From assembly GCF_010500895.1 (NCBI RefSeq), contig NZ_JAAAWO010000009.1:118391-182390 (forward strand): a DNA stretch of 64,000 nt, given 5' to 3'. Made by a program: the position numbers and the translations under genes. The DNA is from Alteromonas genovensis (GTDB taxonomy: Bacteria > Pseudomonadota > Gammaproteobacteria > Enterobacterales > Alteromonadaceae). The notes beneath the pieces were generated by a model. That model ran no database searches, was not told the origin of the DNA, and saw only the letters and a program-made list of their open reading frames with translations. Positions 1 to 9,709 of this stretch are shown in pieces. Numbering within the stretch: position 1 is the first letter of the stretch; each line of letters begins with the position of its first letter.

Positions 1-128
<128 letters not shown>

Positions 129-149
129 AAATGCAAGGACCCTACTGAA

Positions 150-956
150 ATGCATAGTAATATCGATACTTTATTTGCCAACATGTGGGAAGACTACGTA
201 AAGATAACGCCGTCTGCGCACAAGATTCATACACTACTTGCCGGTGAAGAAAACAATAGCAATATTGTTAACGACCACGTTGCGTTTAGAACCTTTGCGT
301 TAGATAAGACACGACTTGATAAATTAGCAGCTCACTTCCTAGCACTGGGCTATGAAGCGAAAGGCGACTACGATTTTGAAGCGAAAAAGCTAACGGCAAA
401 ACACTTTGAGCACCCAGACGATACAAAGCCTAAAGTGTTTATTAGCGAACTTCGCGTTGATGAACTATCAGACGATGTTCAAGCAATTATCAAAAAGCTA
501 GTGGCACAAATGCCAAGTGATATTACTGATGCAGACAATTTCCTGTACTCGGGTAAGCACTGGGATGTGAGTAAAGCTGAATACGATACGCTTATCAATG
601 AGTCTGAATACGCCGCTTGGATGGCTGCGTGGGGCTTCAGAGCGAATCACTTTACGGTAAGTGTTAACCATTTAAGTCGCACTAATGAACTAAATGATGT
701 AAACACCCTTCTGAAAGAAGCTGGGTTTGTTCTAAATACATCCGGCGGCGAAATAAAAGGTGGTCCTGAGGTCTTCCTAGCTCAGTCATCGACAATGGCC
801 GACCGCAGCGACGTTTCATTTAGCGAAGAAACTCTGTCTATTCCAAGCTGCTTTTACGAATTTGCTCAGCGCTACGACATGCCAAACGGCGAGCGTTATC
901 AGGGTTTTGTTGCAGCCTCTGCAGACAAGATTTTCGAAAGCACGAACGCCAAGTAA
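150..956 (+). CDS. DUF1338 family protein (HglS-like putative dioxygenase/decarboxylase)
   Basis: This 268-residue protein has the features of the DUF1338 family. Its characterised members (HglS/YdcJ type) are Fe(II)-dependent 2-oxoadipate dioxygenase/decarboxylases. The expected metal ligands can be placed by eye: His43 in DHVAFRTF, His167 in FRANHFTVSVNHL and Glu237 in CFYEFAQRY. There is no signal peptide, so it should be cytosolic. It lies 21 bp after astD and ends at a strong terminator, so it is probably the last gene of an arginine-catabolic operon. The family assignment is good, but the substrate is not known. A role on a 2-oxoacid linked to amino-acid breakdown is inference from the family and context. 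Confidence 0.8.
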   Translation: MHSNIDTLFANMWEDYVKITPSAHKIHTLLAGEENNSNIVNDHVAFRTFALDKTRLDKLAAHFLALGYEAKGDYDFEAKKLTAKHFEHPDDTKPKVFISELRVDELSDDVQAIIKKLVAQMPSDITDADNFLYSGKHWDVSKAEYDTLINESEYAAWMAAWGFRANHFTVSVNHLSRTNELNDVNTLLKEAGFVLNTSGGEIKGGPEVFLAQSSTMADRSDVSFSEETLSIPSCFYEFAQRYDMPNGERYQGFVAASADKIFESTNAK

Positions 957-1048
957 CACGGCGAAGCACGGATGGTATTGCATTACCTCGTGCTCACGCC
1001 TTGGCTTGCTAAGCCATTGACGTAACAAAATGTGCGCATCAATACAAC

Positions 1049-1080
1049 AAGCCCAGCGTCGCGAGACGCTGGGCTTTTTG
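1049..1080 (+). terminator. Intrinsic terminator after the DUF1338 gene
   Basis: A perfect 10-bp stem (GCCCAGCGTC with GACGCTGGGC) closes a GCGA loop and is followed by TTTTT. It lies about 95 bp after the stop codon and ends the astD-DUF1338 transcript. The facing GGDEF-EAL gene ends at 1186. Confidence 0.9.
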
Positions 1081-1185
1081 TATTGAGCGTAGGTAAGATT
1101 ATTGACGTTAAAGAGTGTTGTCAGTCTACGATTGCTGACGTTCCAAGATTGCTGGCGAGCGGCGCCTACCCACAGGCGAAAATTA

Positions 1186-3342
1186 TTAGCGCTTAGTCTC
1201 AGATGTATGTCGTGCTAAAAACTGATCATACGGCATTGGCTTATCAAAATAGAAACCCTGCATAAGCTGAACGTCGGCCTGTTCCATAAAGGGTAAGTAA
1301 GTTTCTAGCTCTATACCTTCTGCGACAACCTCAATTTCTAAGCTTCGAAGCATGGTTATTATGCCGCTGAATAGCGCATATGCTTTACTATCTTGGTGTA
1401 CTCCACTCACTAAGCTTCTATCCACTTTGACCACCTGAAACTGGAACATACGCAAATAGCTTAGTGATGAGAAACCGCTGCCAAAATCATCAAGGGATAG
1501 TCTAAAGCCAAGCTCTCGCAATGCATTTAATGAACGCAGTGCGGTTTTTTCATCGCGTACAAACACCGATTCAGTGAGCTCTAATTCAATGTATTCAGGA
1601 GAGACGTCATTCGTACGGCAGATGTCTAAGGCTTTTTCTGGAAATGTTTCATCGAGCATTTGATTCGCACTTATGTTCACCGATAAGGGAATGGCTTCTC
1701 CCTGCTGCGATTCCATAATAGAGATATAGTCACAAGCTGCCTCTATTGCATATAAACCGATGGCGCTATCGAGATTGTGCTCCTCAGCAATAGGAATGAA
1801 GACGGTAGGCGATACCACACCGTGAAGACCAGAAATCCAGCGGCACAGCACTTCTCCCCCTTTTAAGTTACCGTGAAGATCGTATTTCCCTTGTATGTAA
1901 AAATCGAGCAAATGATTTTCTACCGCCTTGCGCAAGTCGTTCACCATACTTACCTGCTGCGTCATACTCTCGTATAAGCCAGGTTCGTAAACAAACACCT
2001 GCCCTTTGCCCAACTCTTTCGCCCTATACATTGCGGCATCAGCGCATTGAATGAGACTTTTTATTCCGTCACTGTGCTCTGGATAAGCGGCAATCCCGAT
2101 ACTTGAAGACAATCGCAGCTCAGTACCCTTAGCATAAATCACGTCCTCTTCTATTTGTTCTATTAGTCTCTCGCATTTTTCTTTAACACTGCCAGCCGCA
2201 TCTTCTTTGAGCACCACTAAAAATTCATCGCCCCCCCATCGTCCAACCTCGCCGATGGGTCCAAACATAGCGGTTAACAGTGCCGCAACTCGCTGAAGTT
2301 CTGCATCGCCCTTATCGTGACCTGCTGTATCATTGATGGCTTTAAAGCCGTCTAAATCAAGGAAGACAAGTAAGAACGGCTCACCGCTTGCTACATATGA
2401 ATCGATAGACTCCCGAAGCCAATTTCTGTTAGACAGACCCGTTAAGTCGTCATGCTGTGCTAACTGTCTTAATCGCGCTTCATTGCGCTTCCTGTCACTA
2501 ACATCACGTAGCGTAGCGATTAAATAAGAGGAGGTTTGCCGATACGCCTCGAACACGGCAATAGAGATATCGACGACACGTGTTTTACCAGACAGCGAAT
2601 CTATTTTTGACTCAAAACGCAGCTGCTTGTCTAGCATAAGCTGCTCTTCATCCACACGAGTAGCCGCCAACAGCTCGTTAAAGTTTTCGCCAATGCACTT
2701 TTCTTTTACTGGGGCCTCTAACAAACGAATAAAGGCGTCGTTGCATTCGGTGATGACAAGGTCGGGCGTTAGCACCAGCATGGGCTCTCGTGAACTTGCA
2801 AACGCAGATGCCATTAAATCAAAGGATTGCTCGGCTTTGCGCTGTTGAGTGATATCTTTTGTAGTGCCAACAATGTTGAGGGCTTCGGTGGCGCTTCCTC
2901 TTTCAAGCACGCGGCCTCGTAGCCGTATCCACTGATAATCAGCTTTAAAGCGTAAGCGAAACGACACTTCAATGCGATCTCGGTTACCGTGTATCGCCAT
3001 AGACCAATGAAACTGAAGGTTTTCGATATCATCTTCGTGCACACGTGCCATTAGCTCTATGACAGTGCCGGACCACGTAGAGCGGTTACCGCTGTAGAGC
3101 GAGAAAGAGCGGATAACCATAATGTCAGTATCAGCGCGCCAGTTCCAAAAAGACTCCTGAGACGCCCATAACGCTAGTTCTAAGTCAGCTTGAGACTGCT
3201 GACTATCACGGAGCGCATCGTAAAGCTGCTGCGATTTTTTTGTAAGTAAACCTTCAGCTTCTTCGCGCGCATTTCTTTCACGCTTTAGACGGCGTTCAAG
3301 TATCAGTATACGCTTATCACTATCCGTATAATTTTCGGACAT
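1186..3342 (-). CDS. PAS-PAS-GGDEF-EAL cyclic-di-GMP enzyme, H-NOX partner
   Basis: The protein has about 718 residues. It runs: an N-terminal coiled coil (about 10-55), two PAS regions (about 60-170 and 175-285), GGDEF (about 295-455) and EAL (about 465-715). The GGDEF signature GRWGGDEF is intact, so cyclase activity is plausible. No RxxD inhibitory site stands just before it. The EAL signature reads EVLCRW. The other phosphodiesterase positions are kept: N in NISANQ, ELTES, LDDFGSG, the Lys of VVKVDRS and VVAEGIE. The enzyme may therefore be bifunctional. ATG at 3342 is preferred over TTG at 3348 because AGG lies 7 nt before it. It begins 7 nt after the H-NOX stop. Such H-NOX neighbours (for example in Shewanella woodyi) change c-di-GMP turnover in response to NO. 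Confidence 0.9.
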   Translation of the reverse strand: MSENYTDSDKRILILERRLKRERNAREEAEGLLTKKSQQLYDALRDSQQSQADLELALWASQESFWNWRADTDIMVIRSFSLYSGNRSTWSGTVIELMARVHEDDIENLQFHWSMAIHGNRDRIEVSFRLRFKADYQWIRLRGRVLERGSATEALNIVGTTKDITQQRKAEQSFDLMASAFASSREPMLVLTPDLVITECNDAFIRLLEAPVKEKCIGENFNELLAATRVDEEQLMLDKQLRFESKIDSLSGKTRVVDISIAVFEAYRQTSSYLIATLRDVSDRKRNEARLRQLAQHDDLTGLSNRNWLRESIDSYVASGEPFLLVFLDLDGFKAINDTAGHDKGDAELQRVAALLTAMFGPIGEVGRWGGDEFLVVLKEDAAGSVKEKCERLIEQIEEDVIYAKGTELRLSSSIGIAAYPEHSDGIKSLIQCADAAMYRAKELGKGQVFVYEPGLYESMTQQVSMVNDLRKAVENHLLDFYIQGKYDLHGNLKGGEVLCRWISGLHGVVSPTVFIPIAEEHNLDSAIGLYAIEAACDYISIMESQQGEAIPLSVNISANQMLDETFPEKALDICRTNDVSPEYIELELTESVFVRDEKTALRSLNALRELGFRLSLDDFGSGFSSLSYLRMFQFQVVKVDRSLVSGVHQDSKAYALFSGIITMLRSLEIEVVAEGIELETYLPFMEQADVQLMQGFYFDKPMPYDQFLARHTSETKR

Positions 3343-3349
3343 ATACAAC

Positions 3350-3889
3350 CTATGAAACTACGGCAATGCTGAATTCATAAGTATGAGGGGTACTAAGCTG
3401 ACGCGTTTCGCGCTCCAACTTACAATTAAAATAGTCGGCTGCACCATCCATAAGGCCCTCTGCTAGAGCGAACAAACTGCGTTCAGAGTAGTACTGCAAT
3501 CGCATTGTCGTGTCCGTTCGCGACAATACCTTAAAACGTGGTAAATCGGCGTCAGGGTAGAGCTTCTTAGCCTGTACATGAATGTCATCGTCAAGATGCC
3601 CCAACATATCCAGCATACTGTCAGTATTTGCTAGCACATCACCATGAACAGCGCCTAACTTCCCAAAAAGATAGTAACCAAAGTCGTGCAGCAACTCGTT
3701 GGCAGACTTGCCGGTTTTTTCAATCAGCACCGCCAATAGCCGTTCCATTTCTTCATAAGGATAGTAGCCTACAGCCGTGTAAGCCCCCTCGTTTTCTAAT
3801 TCAGCTTCCATAATCACGTCATCGGCAAACTCAGGTGACACGTTTTCTTCTAACATATCGATCAACGACGTAAAAACTATACCCAGCAT
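3350..3889 (-). CDS. H-NOX heme nitric-oxide sensor
   Basis: This 179-residue protein has the length and motifs of a stand-alone bacterial H-NOX (HNOB) domain. It starts MLGIVFTSLIDMLEE. The proximal heme ligand is His104 in DIHVQAKKLYPDADLPRF, with the conserved Pro region after it. The YxSxR motif that holds the heme propionates is present as Y133, S135 and R137. H-NOX proteins bind NO through a b-type heme in the cytosol and pass the signal to a partner protein. Here the partner is the GGDEF-EAL gene starting 7 nt downstream. parC lies 61 bp upstream on the same strand, so read-through from parC is possible. Confidence 0.93.
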   Translation of the reverse strand: MLGIVFTSLIDMLEENVSPEFADDVIMEAELENEGAYTAVGYYPYEEMERLLAVLIEKTGKSANELLHDFGYYLFGKLGAVHGDVLANTDSMLDMLGHLDDDIHVQAKKLYPDADLPRFKVLSRTDTTMRLQYYSERSLFALAEGLMDGAADYFNCKLERETRQLSTPHTYEFSIAVVS

Positions 3890-3950
3890 ATCCGGTTTCC
3901 TTCACTGTTGTGACGAAAGTGTAGTTCACACCACACGATAACAACAAAAT

Positions 3951-6236
3951 TTATAATAGATTTTCGATTTGGCTGTCATTTTTTTCAAATACAACCTCTA
4001 CGTTATCCACTCGCTGCAACCCCCTTGGCAGCTTATTCCCTCTGCGTCCTCGTTCACCTTGATAGTGGGTCAAATCTTCAGCCGATAGGGTCATGTTGCG
4101 TTTACCGGCAGCCACTTTAATTGACGCGCCTGCAGGCACAACGGTAAGTACTTTGACGTACTCTTCTCTTGCCTGAGACTTAGCTGATGGGATATTAATG
4201 AGCTTATTGCCTTTGCCTTTGCCTAAACTCGGCAAGTCTCGTAGCGGGAACATCAACATACGGCCTTCATTAGAGATACTTAAGCAAAGGTCAGAATCTG
4301 GGTTACTCACCGGCATGGGTGTCATGACCTTCGCTGCCTTTGGCAACGACAGGTAAGCTTTACCCGCTTTGTTCTTACTCACCATGTCCTTGAACGTTCC
4401 CAAGAAGCCGTAGCCGGCGTCAGAACCCACTAAAAACTTACTTTCATCTGAAGCCATAATAACGTGTTCAAATGACTCGCCACCTACAATGCTAAATCGT
4501 CCGGTTAATGGCTCGCCCTGGCTCCTTGCAGAGGGCAGACCGTGGGCATCACAAGAGAAGGTACGTCCAGATGAGTCCATGAAGACCGCAGGTTGATTGC
4601 TCTTACCCTCTGCACTACCAAGGTATCCGTCTCCCGCTTTATAACTTAACCCCTCGGCATCGATGTCGTGACCTTTAGCGCAGCGGGCCCAACCTTTTTC
4701 GGACAATACTACGGTGACTGATTCGGCAGGTATTAACTCTTTTTCAGACAATGCTTTTGCTTCGCCACGCTCAACGATAGGCGAGCGTCTATCATCGCCG
4801 TACTTTTCTGCATCGGCTAAAATTTCTTTTTTAATCAGCGTTTTCAAGCGTCGCTCAGAGCCTAATAAGGCTTGTAACTTATCTCTCTCTGCCGCCAGCT
4901 CTTCTTGCTCGCCTTTAATTTTGAATTCTTCAAGCTTGGCAAGATGGCGAAGTTTGAGCTCTAAAATAGCTTCAGCTTGCGTGTCACTTAAACCAAAGCG
5001 CGATATCAACTCTGGCTTTGGCTTATCATAGGTGCGAATAATATCGATAACTTCATCAATATTTAAAAAGGCAATAAGTAGGCCTTCTAGAATGTGCAGC
5101 CTGGCTAGTACTTTGTCTAATCGATACTGTATCCGACGAGTTACCGTGTCTTTTCGATACTGTAACCATTCAGCCAAAATAGTACGTAAATCTTTTACTT
5201 GAGGGCGACCATCTAACCCAATCATATTGAGGTTTACGCGATAGTTCTTTTCTAAGTCGGTGGTGGCGAATAGATGCTGCATAAGCTGCAGTACATCAAT
5301 GCGATTAGAACGAGGTGTGACCACAAGGCGTGTGGGGTTTTCATGGTCAGACTCATCACGCAAGTCGCTCACCATAGGCAGCTTTTTCGCCTGCATTTGC
5401 GACGCAATTTGTTCTAAAATCTTGGCGCCAGACGCCTGGTGAGGCAATGCCGTAATGACGATATCACCATTCTCTTCGTGGTACACCGCACGCATTTTTA
5501 TTGAGCCGCGCCCTGTTTCATACAGCTTGCGAATATCTGCTTTCGGCGTGATGACTTCTGCGTCGGTGGGATAGTCTGGCCCTTGAACATGCTCGAGCAC
5601 GTCGTTTAAATCTGCTTTGCTGTTATCGAGCAGCATGGCGCAGGCCGTGGCTAGCTCTCTCACATTATGAGGGGGGATATCTGTCGCCATTCCTACTGCA
5701 ATACCCGTTACACCGTTAAGGAGTATGTGGGGCAGTCTCGCAGGTAGTGTACTAGGCTCGTTTAAGGTACCGTCAAAATTGGGTACCCAATCAACGGTGC
5801 CCTGGCCTATCTCATTTAATAGTACTTCGGCAAAACGAGATAGCTTAGCTTCGGTATAACGCATGGCCGCGAAAGATTTAGGATCATCAGGTGCTCCCCA
5901 GTTCCCTTGCCCATCCACCAGCGGATAACGGTAAGAGAACGGCTGCGCCATCAGTACCATGGCTTCATAACAAGCCGAATCACCGTGAGGATGGAATTTA
6001 CCAAGTACGTCACCTACGGTTCTCGCAGACTTTTTATACTTCGCGTTGGCACTGAGTCCAAGATCGGACATTGCATAAATAATGCGGCGCTGTACTGGCT
6101 TTAAACCATCAGAAATATGGGGAAGCGCCCTATCCATGATTACGTACATGGAATAGTTAAGATAAGCATCTTCCGTGAAACGTCTCATCGGGAGCTGTTC
6201 CACACCGTCGTTACTAATAATGATCTCGTCACTCAT
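3951..6236 (-). CDS. parC: DNA topoisomerase IV subunit A
   Basis: This 761-residue protein is the breakage-reunion subunit of topoisomerase IV, which decatenates daughter chromosomes. The catalytic tyrosine is Tyr127 in [10 protein letters not shown]. The quinolone-resistance region reads [15 protein letters not shown]. Ser87 and Glu91 there correspond to E. coli Ser80 and Glu84, so the common resistance substitutions are absent. The C-terminal half carries the beta-pinwheel DNA-wrapping domain. The length is normal for gammaproteobacterial ParC. parE is not adjacent: the upstream neighbour is a divergent sensor kinase 235 bp away. The H-NOX gene follows after 61 bp. Confidence 0.97.
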   Translation of the reverse strand: MSDEIIISNDGVEQLPMRRFTEDAYLNYSMYVIMDRALPHISDGLKPVQRRIIYAMSDLGLSANAKYKKSARTVGDVLGKFHPHGDSACYEAMVLMAQPFSYRYPLVDGQGNWGAPDDPKSFAAMRYTEAKLSRFAEVLLNEIGQGTVDWVPNFDGTLNEPSTLPARLPHILLNGVTGIAVGMATDIPPHNVRELATACAMLLDNSKADLNDVLEHVQGPDYPTDAEVITPKADIRKLYETGRGSIKMRAVYHEENGDIVITALPHQASGAKILEQIASQMQAKKLPMVSDLRDESDHENPTRLVVTPRSNRIDVLQLMQHLFATTDLEKNYRVNLNMIGLDGRPQVKDLRTILAEWLQYRKDTVTRRIQYRLDKVLARLHILEGLLIAFLNIDEVIDIIRTYDKPKPELISRFGLSDTQAEAILELKLRHLAKLEEFKIKGEQEELAAERDKLQALLGSERRLKTLIKKEILADAEKYGDDRRSPIVERGEAKALSEKELIPAESVTVVLSEKGWARCAKGHDIDAEGLSYKAGDGYLGSAEGKSNQPAVFMDSSGRTFSCDAHGLPSARSQGEPLTGRFSIVGGESFEHVIMASDESKFLVGSDAGYGFLGTFKDMVSKNKAGKAYLSLPKAAKVMTPMPVSNPDSDLCLSISNEGRMLMFPLRDLPSLGKGKGNKLINIPSAKSQAREEYVKVLTVVPAGASIKVAAGKRNMTLSAEDLTHYQGERGRRGNKLPRGLQRVDNVEVVFEKNDSQIENLL

Positions 6237-6477
6237 GATAATTTTTTCGTTTTGTTATTAATACCAATGCGCTTGTTTTTGCGAGGTCGCAGTAAAAGTG
6301 AGATAGCACGCCTTTTTGGGTTAGTACAAGAGCGTATAACTTCATTGTGGGGTAAACCGCTTGTCGGTGCAAATAATACGAATAAAAAAGACGGAGGCTT
6401 ATCATTACTGGCGATTCTTTGTTATACAAAGAAAACAGTGGTTTAATATTATTAACTTAAAAGAAGAATAGTTGGTC

Positions 6478-9036
6478 ATGCCTTTTTTTCGCACTTTGCT
6501 TTTGACTTTTTGTATTGTGGCTGCCGCACTTTGCTGTTCATTCAGTTCTGGTGCCCATGCGCAGCATATTGAACAGTTATATGATGAGAATAGTACGCTC
6601 GATCTCTCTGAGTCTTTATACTATTTGTACGAAACAAACTATCAGCTAAGTATCAGCGATATTGCTCGGCGTAAGAACGACTTTTTAGCCCATTCAGGCA
6701 AAAACCCCAACTTTGGATTTCAAGACAACGCGGTTTGGCTACTCAAATCGGTAACTAATGTATCGAACGAATCTGACTGGGTATTCTCCATTAATTTCAG
6801 CCAGCTGGACAAAGTTGATTTTTATCTTATTCAAAACGGTAATATTATTGCGCAAAGCCATCAAGGCAAATTACAGAAAGAACAGCGCTTTCGCATACCT
6901 ACACTGCAAACTCAGATAGAGTCTGCGAGCCCTGTCGACCTTTACATTCGTGTTGAAAGTCAGTCTTCCAGTATTATTGTTCCACTGCGCGCGCAGTCTG
7001 CAGAAAAGCACGGCCGCTATTTTCAGATTGATAGTCTATTATGGGGCGTATTTTACGGCGGCTTATTAATTCTCGCTATTTATAACTTGGTACTCTATTT
7101 CGGAGTAAAAGAAAAAAGTGTTATTGCCTACGTTGGCTATATCTGCACCGTTATTCTCTGGCAGGTAGTCTGGGGAGGGCACACACACTTTATTTTTGCT
7201 TACGGTATTCCCGCGTGGTTGGTAGGGCATACAGAGCTTATTTTTGTCTTCATTGGCATTACCTCTGGCCTATTTACCGTTACGTTTTTAGAAAGCGAAA
7301 GGCACGCCCCAACATTACACCCCATATTGCAGCTAATGCTTGCTACTCAAACCATCATCGGCGTTGTTTGCTTTGCTGACCTATTGCCATCAATGTGGAA
7401 GAACAACTTAGTTTATGGCGTGGGACTGGTCTCAATATTAAGCTATGTGTCTGCGGGTTTTGAGGCTTACTTTAATAAATTTAAACCTGCGAGGTACTTT
7501 ATTTTCGCTTGGGGGTTATTAGCGACTGGGGCCGTTGTCGGCATGCTGAGTTTACTGGGTATAGCGCCTGTGAACGATTTCACAACCTACTGCTTTCAAA
7601 TTGGTGTTTTCCTTGAGGCTAGCTTGTTCTCTATTGCTTTAATGGAGAAAAGTCGTGGGCAGCTAGAATATGATGTAGAGCAAGCCACCAACGATTTGCA
7701 CAACAATATGGAGTTAATTGAAGAGCAAAACGTACGGTTAGACATTGCTCGAAAAGACGCCATTAAGGCGAGCCATGTTAAATCTCAGTTTTTGGCAAAT
7801 ATGAGCCATGAAATTAGAACACCACTCAATGCCATTTTAGGGTTTAGTAAAGAACTAAATAACGCATCCCTTCCTCCGGATCAGCAAGAGCAGGTACGAA
7901 TTGTTAATACCGCTGCCGATAATCTACTTACCATTGTTAACGATGTGCTCGACTTTTCAAAAATTGAAGCCGGCAAGTTAAGCTTAAATAGCCAACCGTT
8001 CTCACCCAATAAGCTGTTTGAAGAAATGGTGGCAATAATGGCAAAGTCATCACATACCAAGCGTATAGAGTTCGTGTTTGAACTCGCTCCCCTACCGGAA
8101 AAGCTTTTGGGCGATGTATTCAGAATAAAACAAATACTTAATAATCTGCTGAGCAATGCCCTTAAATTTACGTCCTCGGGAAGCATTACCTTGGCGGTAA
8201 GCGGTCGCGCACTCGAGCATGGCATTCACGAGGTTGATATTGTTATTCGTGATACAGGAATTGGTATAAGCCGTCAGGATCAGAAAAAGCTGTTTAATGC
8301 CTTTTCCCAAGTAGACGATGCGTTAAATCGGAATTACCAAGGCACGGGTCTTGGTCTTGTTATCAGTCGCGAACTAGTCAATATGATGAACGGCACGCTT
8401 ACTCTTAAAAGCACCCTTGGGCAGGGGTCTATATTCAATGTAACGCTAAGGATGAATCAACTTAGCCAGAAGTATGGACTTTCTTCCAACCCTGACTGGC
8501 AGGGTAAAAAAGTGGTTATTTTCGATCCTATCCCCGCCACCAGACAAGCGAGTGCCAAAATCCTCAAATCGATGGGTGCAGAAGTCACCTGCGCTGAGTC
8601 TATCGAGTATCTCAGCAGCCTCAATGGTCAGTACGATTACATAATGGCTACCACACCAGTCAGTCATTTAGACTCAAGGCTGCAGCACTTGCGTAGGTTC
8701 GTCGAGTTTCCTGCTAAAAATAGGGTATTGTGGTATTCGGGTCCAGATCCATTTATGAAATACCCCAATTTATACCAGCACTTTTACACCCAAATTCGAA
8801 TGCCTATGACGATCACCAAATTAGACAGTTTGATGAGAGAGCAAATTATTTCTGGGGCTAATCCGCTTAAAGAAAAAATAAATGCATTGCCAAGAGCAAG
8901 GTTGCTCGCGGTGGATGATATAGAAATGAACTTAAAGCTTCTTCATACCTGGCTTGACGATTCGGCTATAGAATTAACTACCACCATTAGCGGGCAAGAT
9001 GCCGTTAACAAATGTCAAACCAAGAGTTTGACCTGA
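6478..9036 (+). CDS. 7TMR-DISM hybrid histidine kinase, N-terminal part (frame lost in the last REC domain)
   Basis: This part has about 852 residues. A signal peptide ends near AHA (about residue 30). A periplasmic 7TMR-DISMED2-like domain (about 35-165) and seven membrane segments (about 180-395) follow. The cytoplasmic part holds a coiled coil, HisKA with phospho-accepting His444 in ANMSHEIRTPLN, a HATPase domain with GTGLGL, and a degenerate receiver-like segment. Last comes the start of a true receiver (LLAVDDIEMN). The frame then runs into a TGA at 9034, and the rest of the receiver lies in the -1 frame in the next ORF. Input resembles RetS/LadS and output resembles BarA. ATG at 6478 is preferred over TTG at 6472. 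The ligand is unknown. Confidence 0.85.
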   Translation: MPFFRTLLLTFCIVAAALCCSFSSGAHAQHIEQLYDENSTLDLSESLYYLYETNYQLSISDIARRKNDFLAHSGKNPNFGFQDNAVWLLKSVTNVSNESDWVFSINFSQLDKVDFYLIQNGNIIAQSHQGKLQKEQRFRIPTLQTQIESASPVDLYIRVESQSSSIIVPLRAQSAEKHGRYFQIDSLLWGVFYGGLLILAIYNLVLYFGVKEKSVIAYVGYICTVILWQVVWGGHTHFIFAYGIPAWLVGHTELIFVFIGITSGLFTVTFLESERHAPTLHPILQLMLATQTIIGVVCFADLLPSMWKNNLVYGVGLVSILSYVSAGFEAYFNKFKPARYFIFAWGLLATGAVVGMLSLLGIAPVNDFTTYCFQIGVFLEASLFSIALMEKSRGQLEYDVEQATNDLHNNMELIEEQNVRLDIARKDAIKASHVKSQFLANMSHEIRTPLNAILGFSKELNNASLPPDQQEQVRIVNTAADNLLTIVNDVLDFSKIEAGKLSLNSQPFSPNKLFEEMVAIMAKSSHTKRIEFVFELAPLPEKLLGDVFRIKQILNNLLSNALKFTSSGSITLAVSGRALEHGIHEVDIVIRDTGIGISRQDQKKLFNAFSQVDDALNRNYQGTGLGLVISRELVNMMNGTLTLKSTLGQGSIFNVTLRMNQLSQKYGLSSNPDWQGKKVVIFDPIPATRQASAKILKSMGAEVTCAESIEYLSSLNGQYDYIMATTPVSHLDSRLQHLRRFVEFPAKNRVLWYSGPDPFMKYPNLYQHFYTQIRMPMTITKLDSLMREQIISGANPLKEKINALPRARLLAVDDIEMNLKLLHTWLDDSAIELTTTISGQDAVNKCQTKSLT

Positions 9037-9614
9037 TTTTGATGGATATACAGATGCCCGGTATGGACGGTGTTCATGCGACTCGCGAAATTCGTAAATC
9101 ACCCATGAATATGGGAACACCGATTGTGGCTGTTACTGCTCATGCACTAAAGGAAGAACAGGAAAAACTGCTTGCCTCGGGGATGGACGACTACCTATCT
9201 AAGCCTATTGAAATTGACTCGTTACTCACTTTAATCAAGTCGTGGTGTCATGACATAGAACCAGGCGAACTTACCTTCCCTTCAGTAGATTGGCAGCTGG
9301 CCCTAAAGCGTGCGAATCAAAATCAAGCTGCTGCAAAAGAATTATTAAATGACTTCACTGCAATGCTGCCAGATACCCTACATGCCCTAGAGTCGCAAAT
9401 GGAAAGGCTCGCATTTGACGAGCTTTCTGCTGAAGTGCATAAACTTCATGGAGCCTGCTGCTATACCGGTTTGCCACGGCTACAAAACCTAGCCAAAGAA
9501 CTAGAAATAGCACTTAAACTTAACCATACAGATCTGGTTGAAGAGTTTTTGCCGGCATTGGTTAAAGAGGCGCAAAAAATCATTGAAGAAAACAATGTTA
9601 ACGCCTTGCATTAA
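9012..9614 (+). CDS. Receiver remainder plus HPt domain of the same hybrid kinase
   Basis: This 200-residue ORF overlaps the previous one by 25 bp in the -1 frame. It begins inside a receiver domain: the phospho-acceptor is Asp12 in LILMDIQMPGMDG, and the conserved Lys64 lies in DDYLSKPIE. After a linker comes an HPt domain with phospho-His143 in EVHKLHGACC. The receiver's first beta strand and acidic pocket (VDD) are encoded upstream, so alone this is not a complete REC fold. Together the two ORFs form a BarA-type HisKA-HATPase-REC-HPt phosphorelay. Independent translation from the ATG at 9012 is possible, but a broken gene or a sequencing indel is more likely. Confidence 0.8.
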   Translation: MSNQEFDLILMDIQMPGMDGVHATREIRKSPMNMGTPIVAVTAHALKEEQEKLLASGMDDYLSKPIEIDSLLTLIKSWCHDIEPGELTFPSVDWQLALKRANQNQAAAKELLNDFTAMLPDTLHALESQMERLAFDELSAEVHKLHGACCYTGLPRLQNLAKELEIALKLNHTDLVEEFLPALVKEAQKIIEENNVNALH

Positions 9615-9709
9615 CCCCTAGATCAGGGCAGAGACTTTTGCTTTTTCTCGAAGACTTCCGTTACTTACACGGGGAAGGTACGGGAAGTCAGCTCTCTTCA
9701 ACGGGGGCC

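Noticed and set aside
3951..6236. Quinolone-resistance substitutions in ParC
   Set aside because: Residues at the E. coli Ser80 and Glu84 positions are Ser87 and Glu91, the susceptible forms.
6117..6446. 109-codon plus-strand ORF across the parC start
   Set aside because: Mostly antisense to the conserved parC N-terminus; the composition is not protein-like.
9007..9036. Programmed -1 ribosomal frameshift joining the two halves of the hybrid kinase
   Set aside because: No X-XXY-YYZ slippery heptamer occurs in the overlap (the local codons are AAC AAA TGT CAA ACC) and no following stem-loop was evident. A one-base deletion in an A run explains it better.
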